The notes under the pieces were generated by a model. It ran no database searches, had not been told where the DNA came from, and saw only the letters and a list, made by a program, of their open reading frames with translations. A stretch of DNA of 64,000 bases. Origin: Bacteroidaceae bacterium. Its GTDB lineage: Bacteria; Bacteroidota; Bacteroidia; Bacteroidales; Bacteroidaceae. The stretch lies in NCBI GenBank assembly GCA_024697785.1, contig JAILEU010000079.1, positions 1-64,000 on the forward strand, read 5' to 3'. Shown piece by piece: positions 57,701-64,000 of the stretch. The first letter of the stretch is position 1. Each line of letters opens with the position of its first letter. A program made the translations under genes and the position numbers.

Positions 57701-57732
57701 TTACGAATTTCCTGAATCTTTTCTTTAGTCAT
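54727..57732 (-). CDS. DNA primase-helicase
   Basis: 1001-residue replication protein. N-terminal CHC2-type zinc ribbon (Cys38, Cys41, Cys59, Cys62), a TOPRIM primase core (LFIQEGEKKAEKACKHGI, about residues 246-263, followed by VVFLFDSDWND), a central region of unknown fold, and a C-terminal ATPase/helicase with Walker A GESNGRSGKS (about 705-715) and Walker B RLVFIDDV (about 748-755). It would unwind and prime phage DNA. Start overlaps the upstream stop by eight bases. The combination is typical for Bacteroidetes phages with primase-helicase fusions. Confidence 0.85.
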   Translation of the reverse strand: MTKEKIQEIRKIAEGRELEIIGDYISLTRKDAGYAGLCPRCKAQRLYVTPLDKGRLWRCESCGFKGDDIFTLMEAVTSSSYEDGLRAVASKYNICIGDGDPAPIHHESKVGGRSFCERMLKESGLTYKDVTATVDLGNGATKPTARTFRPGTVNDKGEIVEGDDAIIEYYDLEGKPVTYERKDYKRRGTGVMSAYYRVRWQYPEAHKDKEGNSFKYKSPYGAGTPIYIPQRLRTAYQNGEEVRRLFIQEGEKKAEKACKHGILSFGISGIQNLGYNGALPQDIVNFIRKCKVQEVVFLFDSDWNDLSHGLRVSVAAEKRPNNFFHAAKNFKEYMRGLEAYDLNVEIYIGHTISHNGDKGIDDLLAHTLKGREDELLVDIDHLMTQKVMTGTYVHVDKVSTMKDAQLMRLWGLENVQSFAEMHLQELSLLPEFTFHGHRYRIVNGKAELAEAFDDDEKFWEELTKADRNGNERVECQYSYVNARNFLHRHGFGRYRISDRSYEFVHLEKHFVTMVQPFDVRDYLVTFAEDNCGKLVLEMLLKGSVQYLGPDKLSMLKELKPGFLQPSRECQFFYFRDVYWRVTRSGIEEMKYNMLTHDVWADMRKDVEVTRYPSLVDFSQDENGHYTYTITPVGEMCHFLRFLENTSNFSWRKEDNGQIDEAEKAEMAQHLLSKLCAIGYMSMDIKDAGVTRAVVAMDGKQSEVGESNGRSGKSLVGELMRRVTTVAYIGGKKDKLLDDQFIWDGITEKTRLVFIDDVKQNFDFEMLFPLITGDWMVNHKGGERVTLPFERSPKIYIPTNHAVVGSGSSFRDRQWIILFSDYYNETHKPIDDFGCQFFSEWEFLQWSLTWNLIAQCVQLYLTYGVVQAPGDRAEHRRLRQEITEGFLQWFSEYFSDAGRFGVLLPRSELQEQCRKKTEMNTSPTLFKKRFKKACEYYGWVFNPNMYDQTTGKPFQFDRDGRPVTDYKKGGVEYFMVGTKDGQPPKFDYIPDGLSTPDEDGPF

Positions 57733-57979
57733 ACCAAATCTCCCAGATCTGTTCAGGTGTCAGGTCGCACACTTCCTTAAAAAGAGCGTCGATACTGACT
57801 TTTGTCTCATAAGGTATATTGGGATAATCATTGACTCGCTCATAGAAGAAACTTCGACGAGGGTTGCCCAATATCACCCTCAAACGGCCGCGAACACTTC
57901 GGCGGCAATTCTCAGGGACGGCATCATAGCCAGGCCGGCAACTGTAATGAGCTTTTGTTTTCATGGGGGGGGTAATCAT
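57725..57979 (-). CDS. Small phage protein with a poly-G/C tract at its start
   Basis: 84 residues, basic; PENCRRSVRGRLRVILGNPRRSFFYERVNDY looks DNA-binding. ATG at 57979 overlaps the upstream stop (ATGA), then C8 follows on the coding strand, and a second in-frame ATG at 57964 starts KTKAHYSC. A slip in the C8 run would move the first start out of frame. Unknown family. Confidence 0.5.
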   Translation of the reverse strand: MITPPMKTKAHYSCRPGYDAVPENCRRSVRGRLRVILGNPRRSFFYERVNDYPNIPYETKVSIDALFKEVCDLTPEQIWEIWYD

Positions 57980-58173
57980 AGCATGCGTGTTACGCGTACA
58001 GTGTTGGACTCTTTTTGTATCTTGGTTGAATACACACGGCCACGCATAGTTCCCAATATCGACGCGGTCGACTTGACAACATCATAGCGCTCGAGAGGGT
58101 ATTCGACCCAAGAGCCTATACCAAGGCCCTCCAGAATGGGGCGAATAGGCTGGTGCTCTTTGTTTTTTGCCAT
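57976..58173 (-). CDS. Small first gene of the replication operon
   Basis: 65 residues, basic C-terminus (RGRVYSTKIQKESNTVRVTRML). Starts MAKNKEHQPIRP at 58173, 43 bases from the promoter's -7 box. Unknown; could be a Cro-like or replication helper, though no HTH is visible. Confidence 0.5.
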   Translation of the reverse strand: MAKNKEHQPIRPILEGLGIGSWVEYPLERYDVVKSTASILGTMRGRVYSTKIQKESNTVRVTRML

Positions 58174-58215
58174 GATTATTTTGAATTGTAAAATAAACTT
58201 ACTAACTTTCGGGTG

Positions 58216-58247
58216 CAAATGTAACCATTTTCATTACAAATAACAAA
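58216..58247 (-). promoter_or_regulatory. Promoter of the leftward replication block
   Basis: Minus strand CTTTG (58244-58248), a 20-bp spacer and TACATTTG (58216-58223). CTTACTAAC (58198-58206) lies just downstream, as a candidate repressor site. Confidence 0.72.
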
Positions 58248-58334
58248 GAGAAAAAAGAATTTTAACATTTTGAAGAAAGATATTCCCTTACAAAAAGGAT
58301 AATGTTTAACCATTCTAAAGTTTAATTTTACATC

Positions 58335-58643
58335 ATGAAATTCGAGAGAGTAAACATGGGGGAAATAATCCTCCAAAAGATGAATGAAAAGGGGCTGAAA
58401 AAGAGCCAACTTGCAAGGTTGCTTGGAAAAAACAGGCAAGACATCGACCGTGCCGTGTTCAACAAAAGAAGCATAGATACGGAGTTCCTTTGCGAGATTT
58501 CAGAGAAGCTTGATTGTAACTTTTTCGACTACATAAAATGTAGTGAAAATGATGACAATTTGAAGGTCATTGCAAAACTCACCCTGGAGATAGAAGGAGA
58601 AAACAAAAGCAAAGAAGTGAGATTTGAATTCAAAAAAACATAG
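58335..58643 (+). CDS. XRE-family HTH repressor
   Basis: 102 residues. HTH in MGEIILQKMNEKGLKKSQLARLLGKNRQDIDRAVFNKRSIDTEFLCEISEKLDCNFFDYI: the recognition helix is around RQDIDRAV. It is divergent from the replication block promoter and next to attR, the normal place for a lysogeny repressor. AT-rich relative to structural genes. No protease domain, so induction likely uses another partner such as the next gene. Confidence 0.78.
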   Translation: MKFERVNMGEIILQKMNEKGLKKSQLARLLGKNRQDIDRAVFNKRSIDTEFLCEISEKLDCNFFDYIKCSENDDNLKVIAKLTLEIEGENKSKEVRFEFKKT

Positions 58644-58647
58644 AAAA

Positions 58648-58926
58648 ATGAAGGAGCGTAAGAAGACCCTATACACATTGGAAGAAGCCTATAAAGATAT
58701 TAAAAAGGCCGAGAAAGCATTGAAACTACTTAAAAAAGAAATAAGAAACGATACTGAAGATAACTACGAGAAAGAAATAAAAGTTCATATAAAGGGTTTG
58801 TTCACGCCATACAAAAAATTAGTGGAGAGAATCAGAGTCAAAGAAAGATGGGAACAATACCAAAAAAGGAAGTTCGAAAAAGAAATGAAAGAATGGGAAG
58901 GAATACCTTCAATGGAAGATTCATAG
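58648..58926 (+). CDS. Coiled-coil partner of the repressor
   Basis: 92 residues of charged helix (KKAEKALKLLKKEIRND, KLVERIRVKERWEQYQKRKFEKEMKEW). Cotranscribed with the XRE gene, five bases after its stop. Could stabilise or antagonise the repressor. Start at 58648 chosen because the 58624 start overlaps the HTH gene. The region 58927-59050 to attR contains no gene. Confidence 0.5.
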   Translation: MKERKKTLYTLEEAYKDIKKAEKALKLLKKEIRNDTEDNYEKEIKVHIKGLFTPYKKLVERIRVKERWEQYQKRKFEKEMKEWEGIPSMEDS

Positions 58927-59027
58927 GAGAAAGTAGCCCAAGACGTAGTCCGGAGAAAAACAAGACTTAAATTCCGAAAAGATACAATCATGCACGGAAC
59001 AAAAATATATGAAAAATCGATCTTTAC

Positions 59028-59045
59028 GAACATCAAGGGATGTTC
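59028..59045. promoter_or_regulatory. GAACATC/GATGTTC hairpin beside attR
   Basis: 7-bp inverted repeat with AAGG centre, ending five bases from the attR core; possibly an integrase/Xis arm or core-type site. Confidence 0.4.
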
Positions 59046-59050
59046 ATCTG

Positions 59051-59065
59051 TGCTACTCACCTCAC
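59051..59065 (+). other. attR core
   Basis: TGCTACTCACCTCAC, identical to attL at 10741-10755; the chromosome to the right resumes with the terminator at 59075. Confidence 0.88.
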
Positions 59066-59074
59066 CCTTTTTTC

Positions 59075-59107
59075 AGACTTCAGACGCAACGAGCTGAAGT
59101 CTTTTTT
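59075..59107 (+). terminator. Displaced tRNA-Cys terminator
   Basis: AGACTTCAG (59075-59083) and CTGAAGTCT (59094-59102), a perfect 9-bp stem, followed by T6. Before integration it would sit 22 bases after the tRNA. Confidence 0.8.
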
Positions 59108-59127
59108 AATATCTGACGGAACAGCCT

Positions 59128-61491
59128 ATGGCCATGCAAAACGACCGAATCATCATCCGCGGTGCGCGGGAGAACAACCTCAAGGATATTTCGCTGGAGA
59201 TACCCAAACATCAGATAACGGTCTTCACGGGCGTCAGCGGCTCGGGCAAGAGCTCGCTGGTGCTCGACACCATCGCCGCCAAGAGCCGGCGCGAGCTCAA
59301 CGACACGTTCCCCACCTTCGTGCAGCAGTATCTGCCCAAGTATGGCCGCCCGCATGTCGATGCCATCGAGAACCTGCCCATCGCCATCGTCATCGACCAG
59401 AAGAAGCCCAGCCAGAACTCCCGTTCGACGGTGGCTACCTACACCGATGTGGCGGCCCTGCTACGCCTGCTCTTCTCGCGCGTCGGACAGCCCTTCGTAG
59501 GCTATGCCGAGTCGTTCAGCTTCAACCACCCCGAGGGCAGCTGCCCCCGTTGTTCCGGTCTGGGCGAGATTCGCGAGCTCGACATCCACAAGCTGGTCGA
59601 TTTCGACAAGAGCCTCAACGACGAGGACACCATCCACTACATCGCCTTCGGCAAGGGTGGCTGGCGCTGGATACGCTACGCCCACAGCGGGCTCTTCGAC
59701 CTTGACAAGAAAATCCGCGACTATACCCCCGAGGAGCTCGACCTCTTCCTCAACAGCCCCCAGATACGTCTGAAGAACCCTCCCTCCAACTGGCCTAAGA
59801 CAGCCAAGTACGAAGGACTTATCCCCCGCATGTACCGCAGCATCATCAACAGCGAGGAAGGACTGCTGCACGCCGCCGTGCTGAATCCCATGCTGCGTAT
59901 GGGCGTCTGCCCCGACTGTGGCGGCACGAGGCTTAGTCCCAGGGTGCTGTCATGTAAGATCGACGGGAAGAACATCGCCGAGGTCAGCGCCCTCTCCATC
60001 ACCAAAGTGAACGCCTGGATACGTTCGCTCACATCGCCTCTGGCGGCCGACCTCAAGGTGGCCATCGGCGCTCGTCTGACGGCGCTGGAAGAGATTGGCC
60101 TCGGCTACCTCAGTCTCGACCGTGCCGTCGGCACCCTCTCCGGCGGCGAGGCACAACGTTGCAAGATTGCCAAGTACATCAACTCCTCCCTCTCCGACGT
60201 CCTCTATATCCTCGACGAACCCAGCACGGGGCTTCATAACCACGACATCGAGCTGATGAAACACTCCGTGCGCCGTCTGCGCGATGCCGGCAACACCGTC
60301 CTGCTCGTCGAGCACCATCCCGAGATGATCCGCATCGCCGACCATGTTGTTGATATGGGTCCGGGACCGGGCGCCGACGGAGGGCAGATTGTCTTCGAAG
60401 GCAGCTACGACGCCCTGCTGCATAGCCGGACGGCAACGGGACTGGCACTCGGCGCTCATGGCCGTTTCAAGGAGCATCCCCGGACAGCTTCACGCCACTT
60501 TGCCCTCTCCCATGCCACGTTGCACAACCTCAATGACGTCACGCTGTCGTTGCCGCTCGACGTGTTGGCGGTGGTGGCCGGTGTGGCCGGTTCGGGTAAG
60601 AGCTCGCTGATGGAGTGCTTCCGCCAGTCGTGGCCCACGCCCGCCGACGTCGTCTATGTCAGTCAGAAGAACATCGGCGTCAGCCTCCGCTCCACCCCCG
60701 CCACCTACCTCGATGTCGCTCCCGACATCCGCAAGCGCTTTGCCAAGGCCCACCACATGAAGGAACTCTATTTCACCTTCAACGGCGCAGGCGCCTGTCC
60801 CGTCTGCGGCGGCAAGGGCGTCGTCATCTCCGAGATGGCCTTCATGGATAACATCGAGACCGTCTGCGAAGCCTGCGGCGGCCTCCGCTACTCGGACGAG
60901 GCGTTGCAATACACCATCGAAGGTTCGTTCGCTGAACATCCGGAAGCCGGCAACGTTTTTATTAAGCCAAATGACCAAAGCAAAGCTTGCTTTAGCTTTG
61001 GCATGGCGAGAAAACGAAGGATGGAATCCAAGGTTTCGTTGAACATCGCTCAGGTCTTCGACCTCTCCGTACGGCGAGCCAGCGCGTTCTTCCGCGGCAC
61101 TATTATAGAGGAAAAGCTGCGTCCGTTGATGGATGTCGGTCTCGGTTACCTCCATCTCAACCAGGCCCTCTCGACCCTGTCCGGCGGAGAGCTTCAGCGC
61201 CTCAAGCTCGCCTCCCATCTGGGCGAGCAGGGCAAGATCTTCATCATCGACGAGCCTACCGACGGGCTCCATCTCCGCGATGTCCACCACCTGATTGCCC
61301 TCTTCGAGCGTATGGTCGATGCCGGCAACACGCTTTACGTCATTGAGCACAACATCGACGTCATCCGTGCCGCCGACTACGTCGTCGAGCTTGGCCCCGG
61401 CGCCGGCGAGAACGGCGGCAACATCCTCTTTGCCGACACTCCCTCCGCCCTCAAGTCCTGTCCCACATCCGTCACCGCCCCTTACCTTTGA
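59128..61491 (+). CDS. UvrA-like ATPase with an in-frame insertion
   Basis: 787-residue UvrA paralogue of the shorter type, lacking the UvrB-binding domain of true UvrA (about 940 residues). Two ABC ATPase halves: Walker [10 protein letters not shown] (residues 35-43) and GVAGSGKSS (about 485-493), signature motifs LSGGEAQR and LSGGELQR, and two zinc CPxC/CGG clusters (CPDCGG, CPVCGG). Such proteins take part in drug or DNA-damage resistance, but a repair role is not assured. Residues about 600-637 are an insertion (a palindromic repeat) absent in the family. ATG at 59128; next to attR. Confidence 0.85.
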   Translation: MAMQNDRIIIRGARENNLKDISLEIPKHQITVFTGVSGSGKSSLVLDTIAAKSRRELNDTFPTFVQQYLPKYGRPHVDAIENLPIAIVIDQKKPSQNSRSTVATYTDVAALLRLLFSRVGQPFVGYAESFSFNHPEGSCPRCSGLGEIRELDIHKLVDFDKSLNDEDTIHYIAFGKGGWRWIRYAHSGLFDLDKKIRDYTPEELDLFLNSPQIRLKNPPSNWPKTAKYEGLIPRMYRSIINSEEGLLHAAVLNPMLRMGVCPDCGGTRLSPRVLSCKIDGKNIAEVSALSITKVNAWIRSLTSPLAADLKVAIGARLTALEEIGLGYLSLDRAVGTLSGGEAQRCKIAKYINSSLSDVLYILDEPSTGLHNHDIELMKHSVRRLRDAGNTVLLVEHHPEMIRIADHVVDMGPGPGADGGQIVFEGSYDALLHSRTATGLALGAHGRFKEHPRTASRHFALSHATLHNLNDVTLSLPLDVLAVVAGVAGSGKSSLMECFRQSWPTPADVVYVSQKNIGVSLRSTPATYLDVAPDIRKRFAKAHHMKELYFTFNGAGACPVCGGKGVVISEMAFMDNIETVCEACGGLRYSDEALQYTIEGSFAEHPEAGNVFIKPNDQSKACFSFGMARKRRMESKVSLNIAQVFDLSVRRASAFFRGTIIEEKLRPLMDVGLGYLHLNQALSTLSGGELQRLKLASHLGEQGKIFIIDEPTDGLHLRDVHHLIALFERMVDAGNTLYVIEHNIDVIRAADYVVELGPGAGENGGNILFADTPSALKSCPTSVTAPYL
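60952..61001. repeat. Repeat unit inserted in the UvrA-like gene
   Basis: 35 bp (60952-60986) recur at 61874-61908 with one mismatch. CCAAAGCAAAGC (60975-60986) pairs with GCTTTAGCTTTGG (60989-61001), one bulge. Read in frame with no stop. Confidence 0.75.
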
Positions 61492-61494
61492 ATC

Positions 61495-61887
61495 ATGCCG
61501 TTCAACCACACCAACAGGCCAGGCTTCTGGCTCGGGTTCATTGATTTCCTAACCTTCGGGCTGTTTTTCTTGTGCTACATGCCGTTAGGCGGTCTGCAGC
61601 AGGAGTTGGATGTCATTCTTGGCCGACGGACTCAGCGGTATTGGGTGGCGTATCTTTTAGGAATACCCACACTTTTCATTTACACGCTTGTTTGGATGGC
61701 GCGGATTGCTGAGGAGTTGAAAGCCAAAGCCATAGAGATGGGAATTGAGGGGCCCTATACATCGTGGTGGCACATGTTCGGATGGAATGTGTTTGGCCTC
61801 CCCCTGATGGGTCCAGCTGTGGCTACGCAACGGTTCTTTGACACCCTAAATAGGGTTGAACGAAAGTTAAATGAACGTTTTTGTTAA
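61495..61887 (+). CDS. Small membrane protein (DUF4234-like)
   Basis: 130 residues. Two hydrophobic segments (FWLGFIDFLTFGLFFLCYM and YWVAYLLGIPTLFIYTLVWM) and a third, weaker WNVFGLPLMGP stretch. It resembles DUF4234 membrane proteins. The ATG follows the UvrA-like stop by three bases, so they form one operon. The last codons and stop lie in the second copy of the 35-bp repeat at 61874-61908. Confidence 0.65.
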   Translation: MPFNHTNRPGFWLGFIDFLTFGLFFLCYMPLGGLQQELDVILGRRTQRYWVAYLLGIPTLFIYTLVWMARIAEELKAKAIEMGIEGPYTSWWHMFGWNVFGLPLMGPAVATQRFFDTLNRVERKLNERFC

Positions 61888-61993
61888 GCCAAATGACCAA
61901 AGCAAAGCATAACCATTCCTTGCCTGAAACCACAGACAGCCTACGGCCCCAGCAGTACAACCAAGAAAAACCGTAAAAAAACGAAAGCAGAGT

Positions 61994-62115
61994 CAAGTTT
62001 GCTTGAACCGACGCCAAACCGAGAGCCATCAAGCTTGCTTGAACCGACGCCAAGATGAGAGCCATCAAGCTTGCTTGAACCGACGCCAAGATGAGAGCCA
62101 TCAAGCTTGCTTGAA
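61994..62115. repeat. 36-bp tandem repeat
   Basis: Units begin at 61994, 62030, 62066 and a partial at 62102; no spacers. Core CAAGCTTGCTTGAACCGACG. Followed by GGCCGAGGCGCGAAGGAGGAAG units of 33 bp. This and the next four entries fill the gene-free stretch 61888-63782. Confidence 0.85.
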
Positions 62116-62332
62116 TGGCCGAGGCGCGAAGGAGGAAGACGAAGTCAATGGCCGAGGCGCGAAGGAGGAAGAGCGAAGCTCAACCGAAGGAGCAGCGAGC
62201 GCAGAGTCAAACTTGTTTGAACTCTGCCGAGTCGCGACGGAGGAAGAGCAAAGCTCAACTATGCTGAGGTGCATCCTGCTTTGCAGCTCTGTCCTGTGTG
62301 CTAACGGTTTTCTAGCGATAGCGGGGTTTTTC

Positions 62333-62454
62333 TTTTGCTCTGGTATCATCCAGTATGGATGGTGTTATGGCTGTAGGCTTTTATCTGTAAGCTGGCTTAC
62401 AAGGAAAAGCCTACAGCCAGAATATCTGAGACAACGTCTCTGAACAGAGCAAAA
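62333..62454. repeat. Nested inverted repeats, 122 bp
   Basis: TTTTGCTCTG (62333-62342) pairs with 62445-62454; GGCTGTAGGCTTTT (62369-62382) with 62405-62418. Confidence 0.7.
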
Positions 62455-62539
62455 GGGTTTTGATGGTTTTGGTTCATGGAAACACAGGTTTCTGCAAGTG
62501 AACCAAGAAATCCAACACGAAAACCATACCGCACCACAC

Positions 62540-62620
62540 AAAGGCGTTTCTAACCAGGCGAAAGGCCTTTCTTAACTGCACGAAGGCCCTTCTAATTGTT
62601 CGAAAGGCCATTTTATGAGA
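62540..62620. repeat. 21-22 bp array of GAAAGGCCTTTCT units
   Basis: AAAGGC cores at 62540, 62561, 62582 (AAGGC form) and 62603. The second unit is a perfect 12-bp palindrome. Confidence 0.7.
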
Positions 62621-62661
62621 ACAGAAAACGGGATAGACGTATTTGTTTAAGCTCCCGTCAA

Positions 62662-62721
62662 TTCCAAGCGCTTGGAAGTTATAATCCAAGCGCTTGGATT
62701 TTACATTTCAAGCGCTTGGAA
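62662..62721. repeat. 22-bp array of CCAAGCGCTTGG palindromes
   Basis: 16-bp palindromic units begin at 62662, 62684 and 62706, exactly 22 bp apart; outer bases co-vary to keep the palindrome in units 1 and 2. Confidence 0.85.
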
Positions 62722-62938
62722 TTACGCTATACTCCTACGTTTTTTTCCTGATCGCTACGCAGAATCATAGAGTGATAGAAAAAGGACAAACTGAATCAAA
62801 TAACCACCCCCTGATTTCTTCCCCTGATTCCTGTGATTCCTGTCCCCCTGATTCCTTATCGTGCGCCGTCCATCTTACATCTTCCATCTTACATCTTCCC
62901 TCTTACATCTTTGAGCGTGACGGGTTCCGAAAGAAGCG

Positions 62939-63139
62939 ATTCCACTATAGAAATGGTCTCTGCTGAGCGGTTTCCTTTTCAACCCGTCACTCAACCAAAG
63001 GTGTTTTCGGGTCGAGAAGGGCATCAGAATGGAGTGGAGAAAAAGGTTACAATCTGAAAGCAGGAGCAGAAGGGAGGGCATTTCCGAGTGACGGGTCAAA
63101 AAGGAAACCGCGCAGAAGAACGGAGTTTCTCCGTGGAAT
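62939..63139. repeat. MITE-like imperfect inverted repeat
   Basis: 26-base arms (62967-62992 and 63086-63111) match at 24 positions; outer ATTCCAC/GTGGAAT (62939-62945, 63133-63139) extends them. The central 93 bases have no gene. Simple ACATCTTCC direct repeats (62876-62912) lie to its left. Confidence 0.6.
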
Positions 63140-63265
63140 GGAGGAACCGAAGGTCCTTCGTTGCCGTCTGTCCTAACCTTCTCCCGGCCTGCAAACGTCG
63201 TCTTTCCAGGTCGTAGTTACAGATTGTAAGCAGGGAGATATGATTTCTCGCTTAAACGCCAAGCT

Positions 63266-63312
63266 GTCAGAATCAAACGCTATCCCGCCAGAATCAAACG
63301 CTGTGATGTCAG
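63266..63312. repeat. 21-bp array with GTCAGAATCAAACGCT
   Basis: Units start at 63266, 63287 and 63308 (partial), exactly 21 bp apart; AAACGC cores at 63254, 63275 and 63296. Confidence 0.75.
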
Positions 63313-63331
63313 CCCCTTGCTTTGTGCGCCC

Positions 63332-63407
63332 AGCGCACTACGTCACGGCCACGACGTAGTGCGTCCGCAGATAGACGTAGTGCGTCCCGATGCAGACGCA
63401 CTACATC
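63332..63407. repeat. 21-bp array of GACGTAGTGCGTC in mixed orientation
   Basis: 13-bp units at 63332 (minus), 63353 (plus), 63374 (plus) and 63395 (minus), exactly 21 bp apart. Region to 63782 shows no gene apart from a repeated TATGCCCTCA tract. Confidence 0.8.
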
Positions 63408-63782
63408 AATGGTCAATCGCAGTCCAGCGAAGTCTTGATGGCTATAGATGCCAGTCCTTTGTTATATCGGATACAAGGAGGAAAGGAGTTGGTTATAACC
63501 ACAAATCATTAATCTTAATCATAAACCCTATATGCCCTCAGCCCTCATACATCATACATCAGCCATCAGACTTCATTAACCCTTAACCATATATGCCCTC
63601 ATACATCAGCCATCTTCTTTCTCTTGTAAGTACAAAATGTCCTGTCCCCCTCGATTAGTGACGTTTTGATGCCAAAATGCGGTAAAAAACGCCTTCTTCA
63701 CCTTATTTAATATGGCAAGTTATCTGTAATTGGTGGAAAAGTTGTAACTTCGCGGCGCAAAGTTTGTAAAACAGCAGACAAT

Positions 63783-64000
63783 ATGGCAAAGATAACAGTA
63801 CAGAATACGCAGATAACGGTCATTAGGCAGAATGAAGATGACTACATCAGCCTAACAGATATGTTGAAGGCTAAGGATGGTGAGTTTTTCTTCTCCAATT
63901 GGCTACGCAATCGCAACACCATAGAGTTCCTTGGAATATGGGAGCGGTTGATGAATCCGAATTTTAATTGTGCCGAATTCGACATAATTAAATCTCAGGC
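63783..64000 (+). CDS. KilA-N domain protein, C-terminus beyond window
   Basis: 72 codons are visible: MAKITVQNTQITVIRQNEDDYISLTDMLKAKDGEFFFSNWLRNRNTIEFLGIWERLMNP. The YISLTDM and NWLRNRNTIEFLGIWE pattern is that of KilA-N DNA-binding domains, which occur in phage regulators and in free-standing chromosomal genes of Bacteroidetes. Frame remains open to the end of the window. Probably a transcription or antirepressor factor; may belong to another mobile element beginning here. Confidence 0.75.
   Translation, partial: MAKITVQNTQITVIRQNEDDYISLTDMLKAKDGEFFFSNWLRNRNTIEFLGIWERLMNPNFNCAEFDIIKSQ

Larger units (their letters stand above)
10741..59065. mobile_element. Integrated tailed-phage prophage, about 48.3 kb
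   Basis: The element is bounded by the 15-bp direct repeat TGCTACTCACCTCAC (10741-10755 and 59051-59065), with integrase next to one end and an XRE repressor near the other. It encodes terminase, portal, prohead protease, capsid, tape measure, tail hub, fibres, holin, endolysin, putative spanin and primase-helicase, so it looks structurally complete. The single visible lesion is a nonsense codon in a YopX-like gene. No RNA polymerase, contractile sheath or transposase genes are seen. Confidence 0.92.

Noticed and set aside
10741-59065. Mu-like or contractile-tailed phage
   Set aside because: No MuA/MuB-type transposase, no sheath or baseplate wedge genes; a tyrosine integrase and tRNA att site are present instead.
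61994-62115. 36-bp repeats as a CRISPR array
   Set aside because: The units are head-to-tail with no spacers, degenerate into other repeats, and no cas gene is near.
62003-62443. 146-residue ORF with 12-residue repeats
   Set aside because: It is a translation of the 36-bp tandem repeats and the nested inverted repeat;no start signal or family.

Overview
The window looks like a Bacteroidales chromosome, most likely a Prevotella-like organism. Promoters fit the Bacteroidetes pattern (TTG or TTTG, a 19-20 bp spacer, then TAnnTTTG), Shine-Dalgarno sequences are mostly absent, a large secreted protein ends in a T9SS-like sorting tail, and the gene families (LysM glucosaminidase, UvrA-like ATPase, DUF5053-like and KilA-N proteins) are typical of that order. 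No rRNA is present, so the assignment rests on these traits.

Layout. 1-10.7 kb is chromosome: a phased repeat array, cytidine deaminase, a secreted glucosaminidase, an SDR protein, a secreted serine hydrolase, a 1220-aa secreted repeat protein, a repeat-rich gap, tRNA-Gly(CCC), tilS and tRNA-Cys(GCA). From 10,741 to 59,065 a complete-looking tailed-phage prophage of about 48.3 kb sits in the 3' end of tRNA-Cys, bounded by a 15-bp direct repeat (TGCTACTCACCTCAC). After it come the probable original terminator of the tRNA gene, a UvrA-like ATPase gene carrying an in-frame repeat insertion, a small membrane protein, 1.9 kb of short repeat arrays, and the start of a KilA-N gene.

Prophage organisation. 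Most genes run leftward. From right to left: XRE-type repressor and partner (rightward), then the leftward replication block (primase-helicase and small genes), then a rightward block (DUF3871/DUF932-like protein, MutS-I-like protein and methyltransferase-like protein, the last two ending in the sliding-clamp peptide QLSLF). Next, leftward, come tail/baseplate and fibre proteins, a GT2 glycosyltransferase, an M15 endolysin, a regulatory gap with a parS-like site, then prohead protease/scaffold, major capsid, a PLD-like protein, terminase, holin, putative u-spanin and portal. Then come a rightward cluster of small genes (ArdC-like, phosphoribosyltransferase) around a highly structured intergenic RNA, the tail tape measure and hub, a three-gene HEPN/SecB-like cargo cassette, a three-gene leader-controlled operon, and the integrase beside attL. 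Absence of sheath and tube genes of contractile type, with a tape measure of about 1400 residues, suggests a long flexible (siphovirus-like) tail.

Most interesting points: two adjacent genes with identical clamp-binding tails, one on a methylase fold lacking its catalytic NPPY/F box; a parS-like palindrome; a nested, mutually exclusive RNA fold at 24.6-24.8 kb; a coupled HEPN/unknown/SecB-like cassette under a prophage-type promoter; a unimolecular spanin candidate; and five unrelated short-repeat arrays in the host DNA that share a 21-22 bp period.
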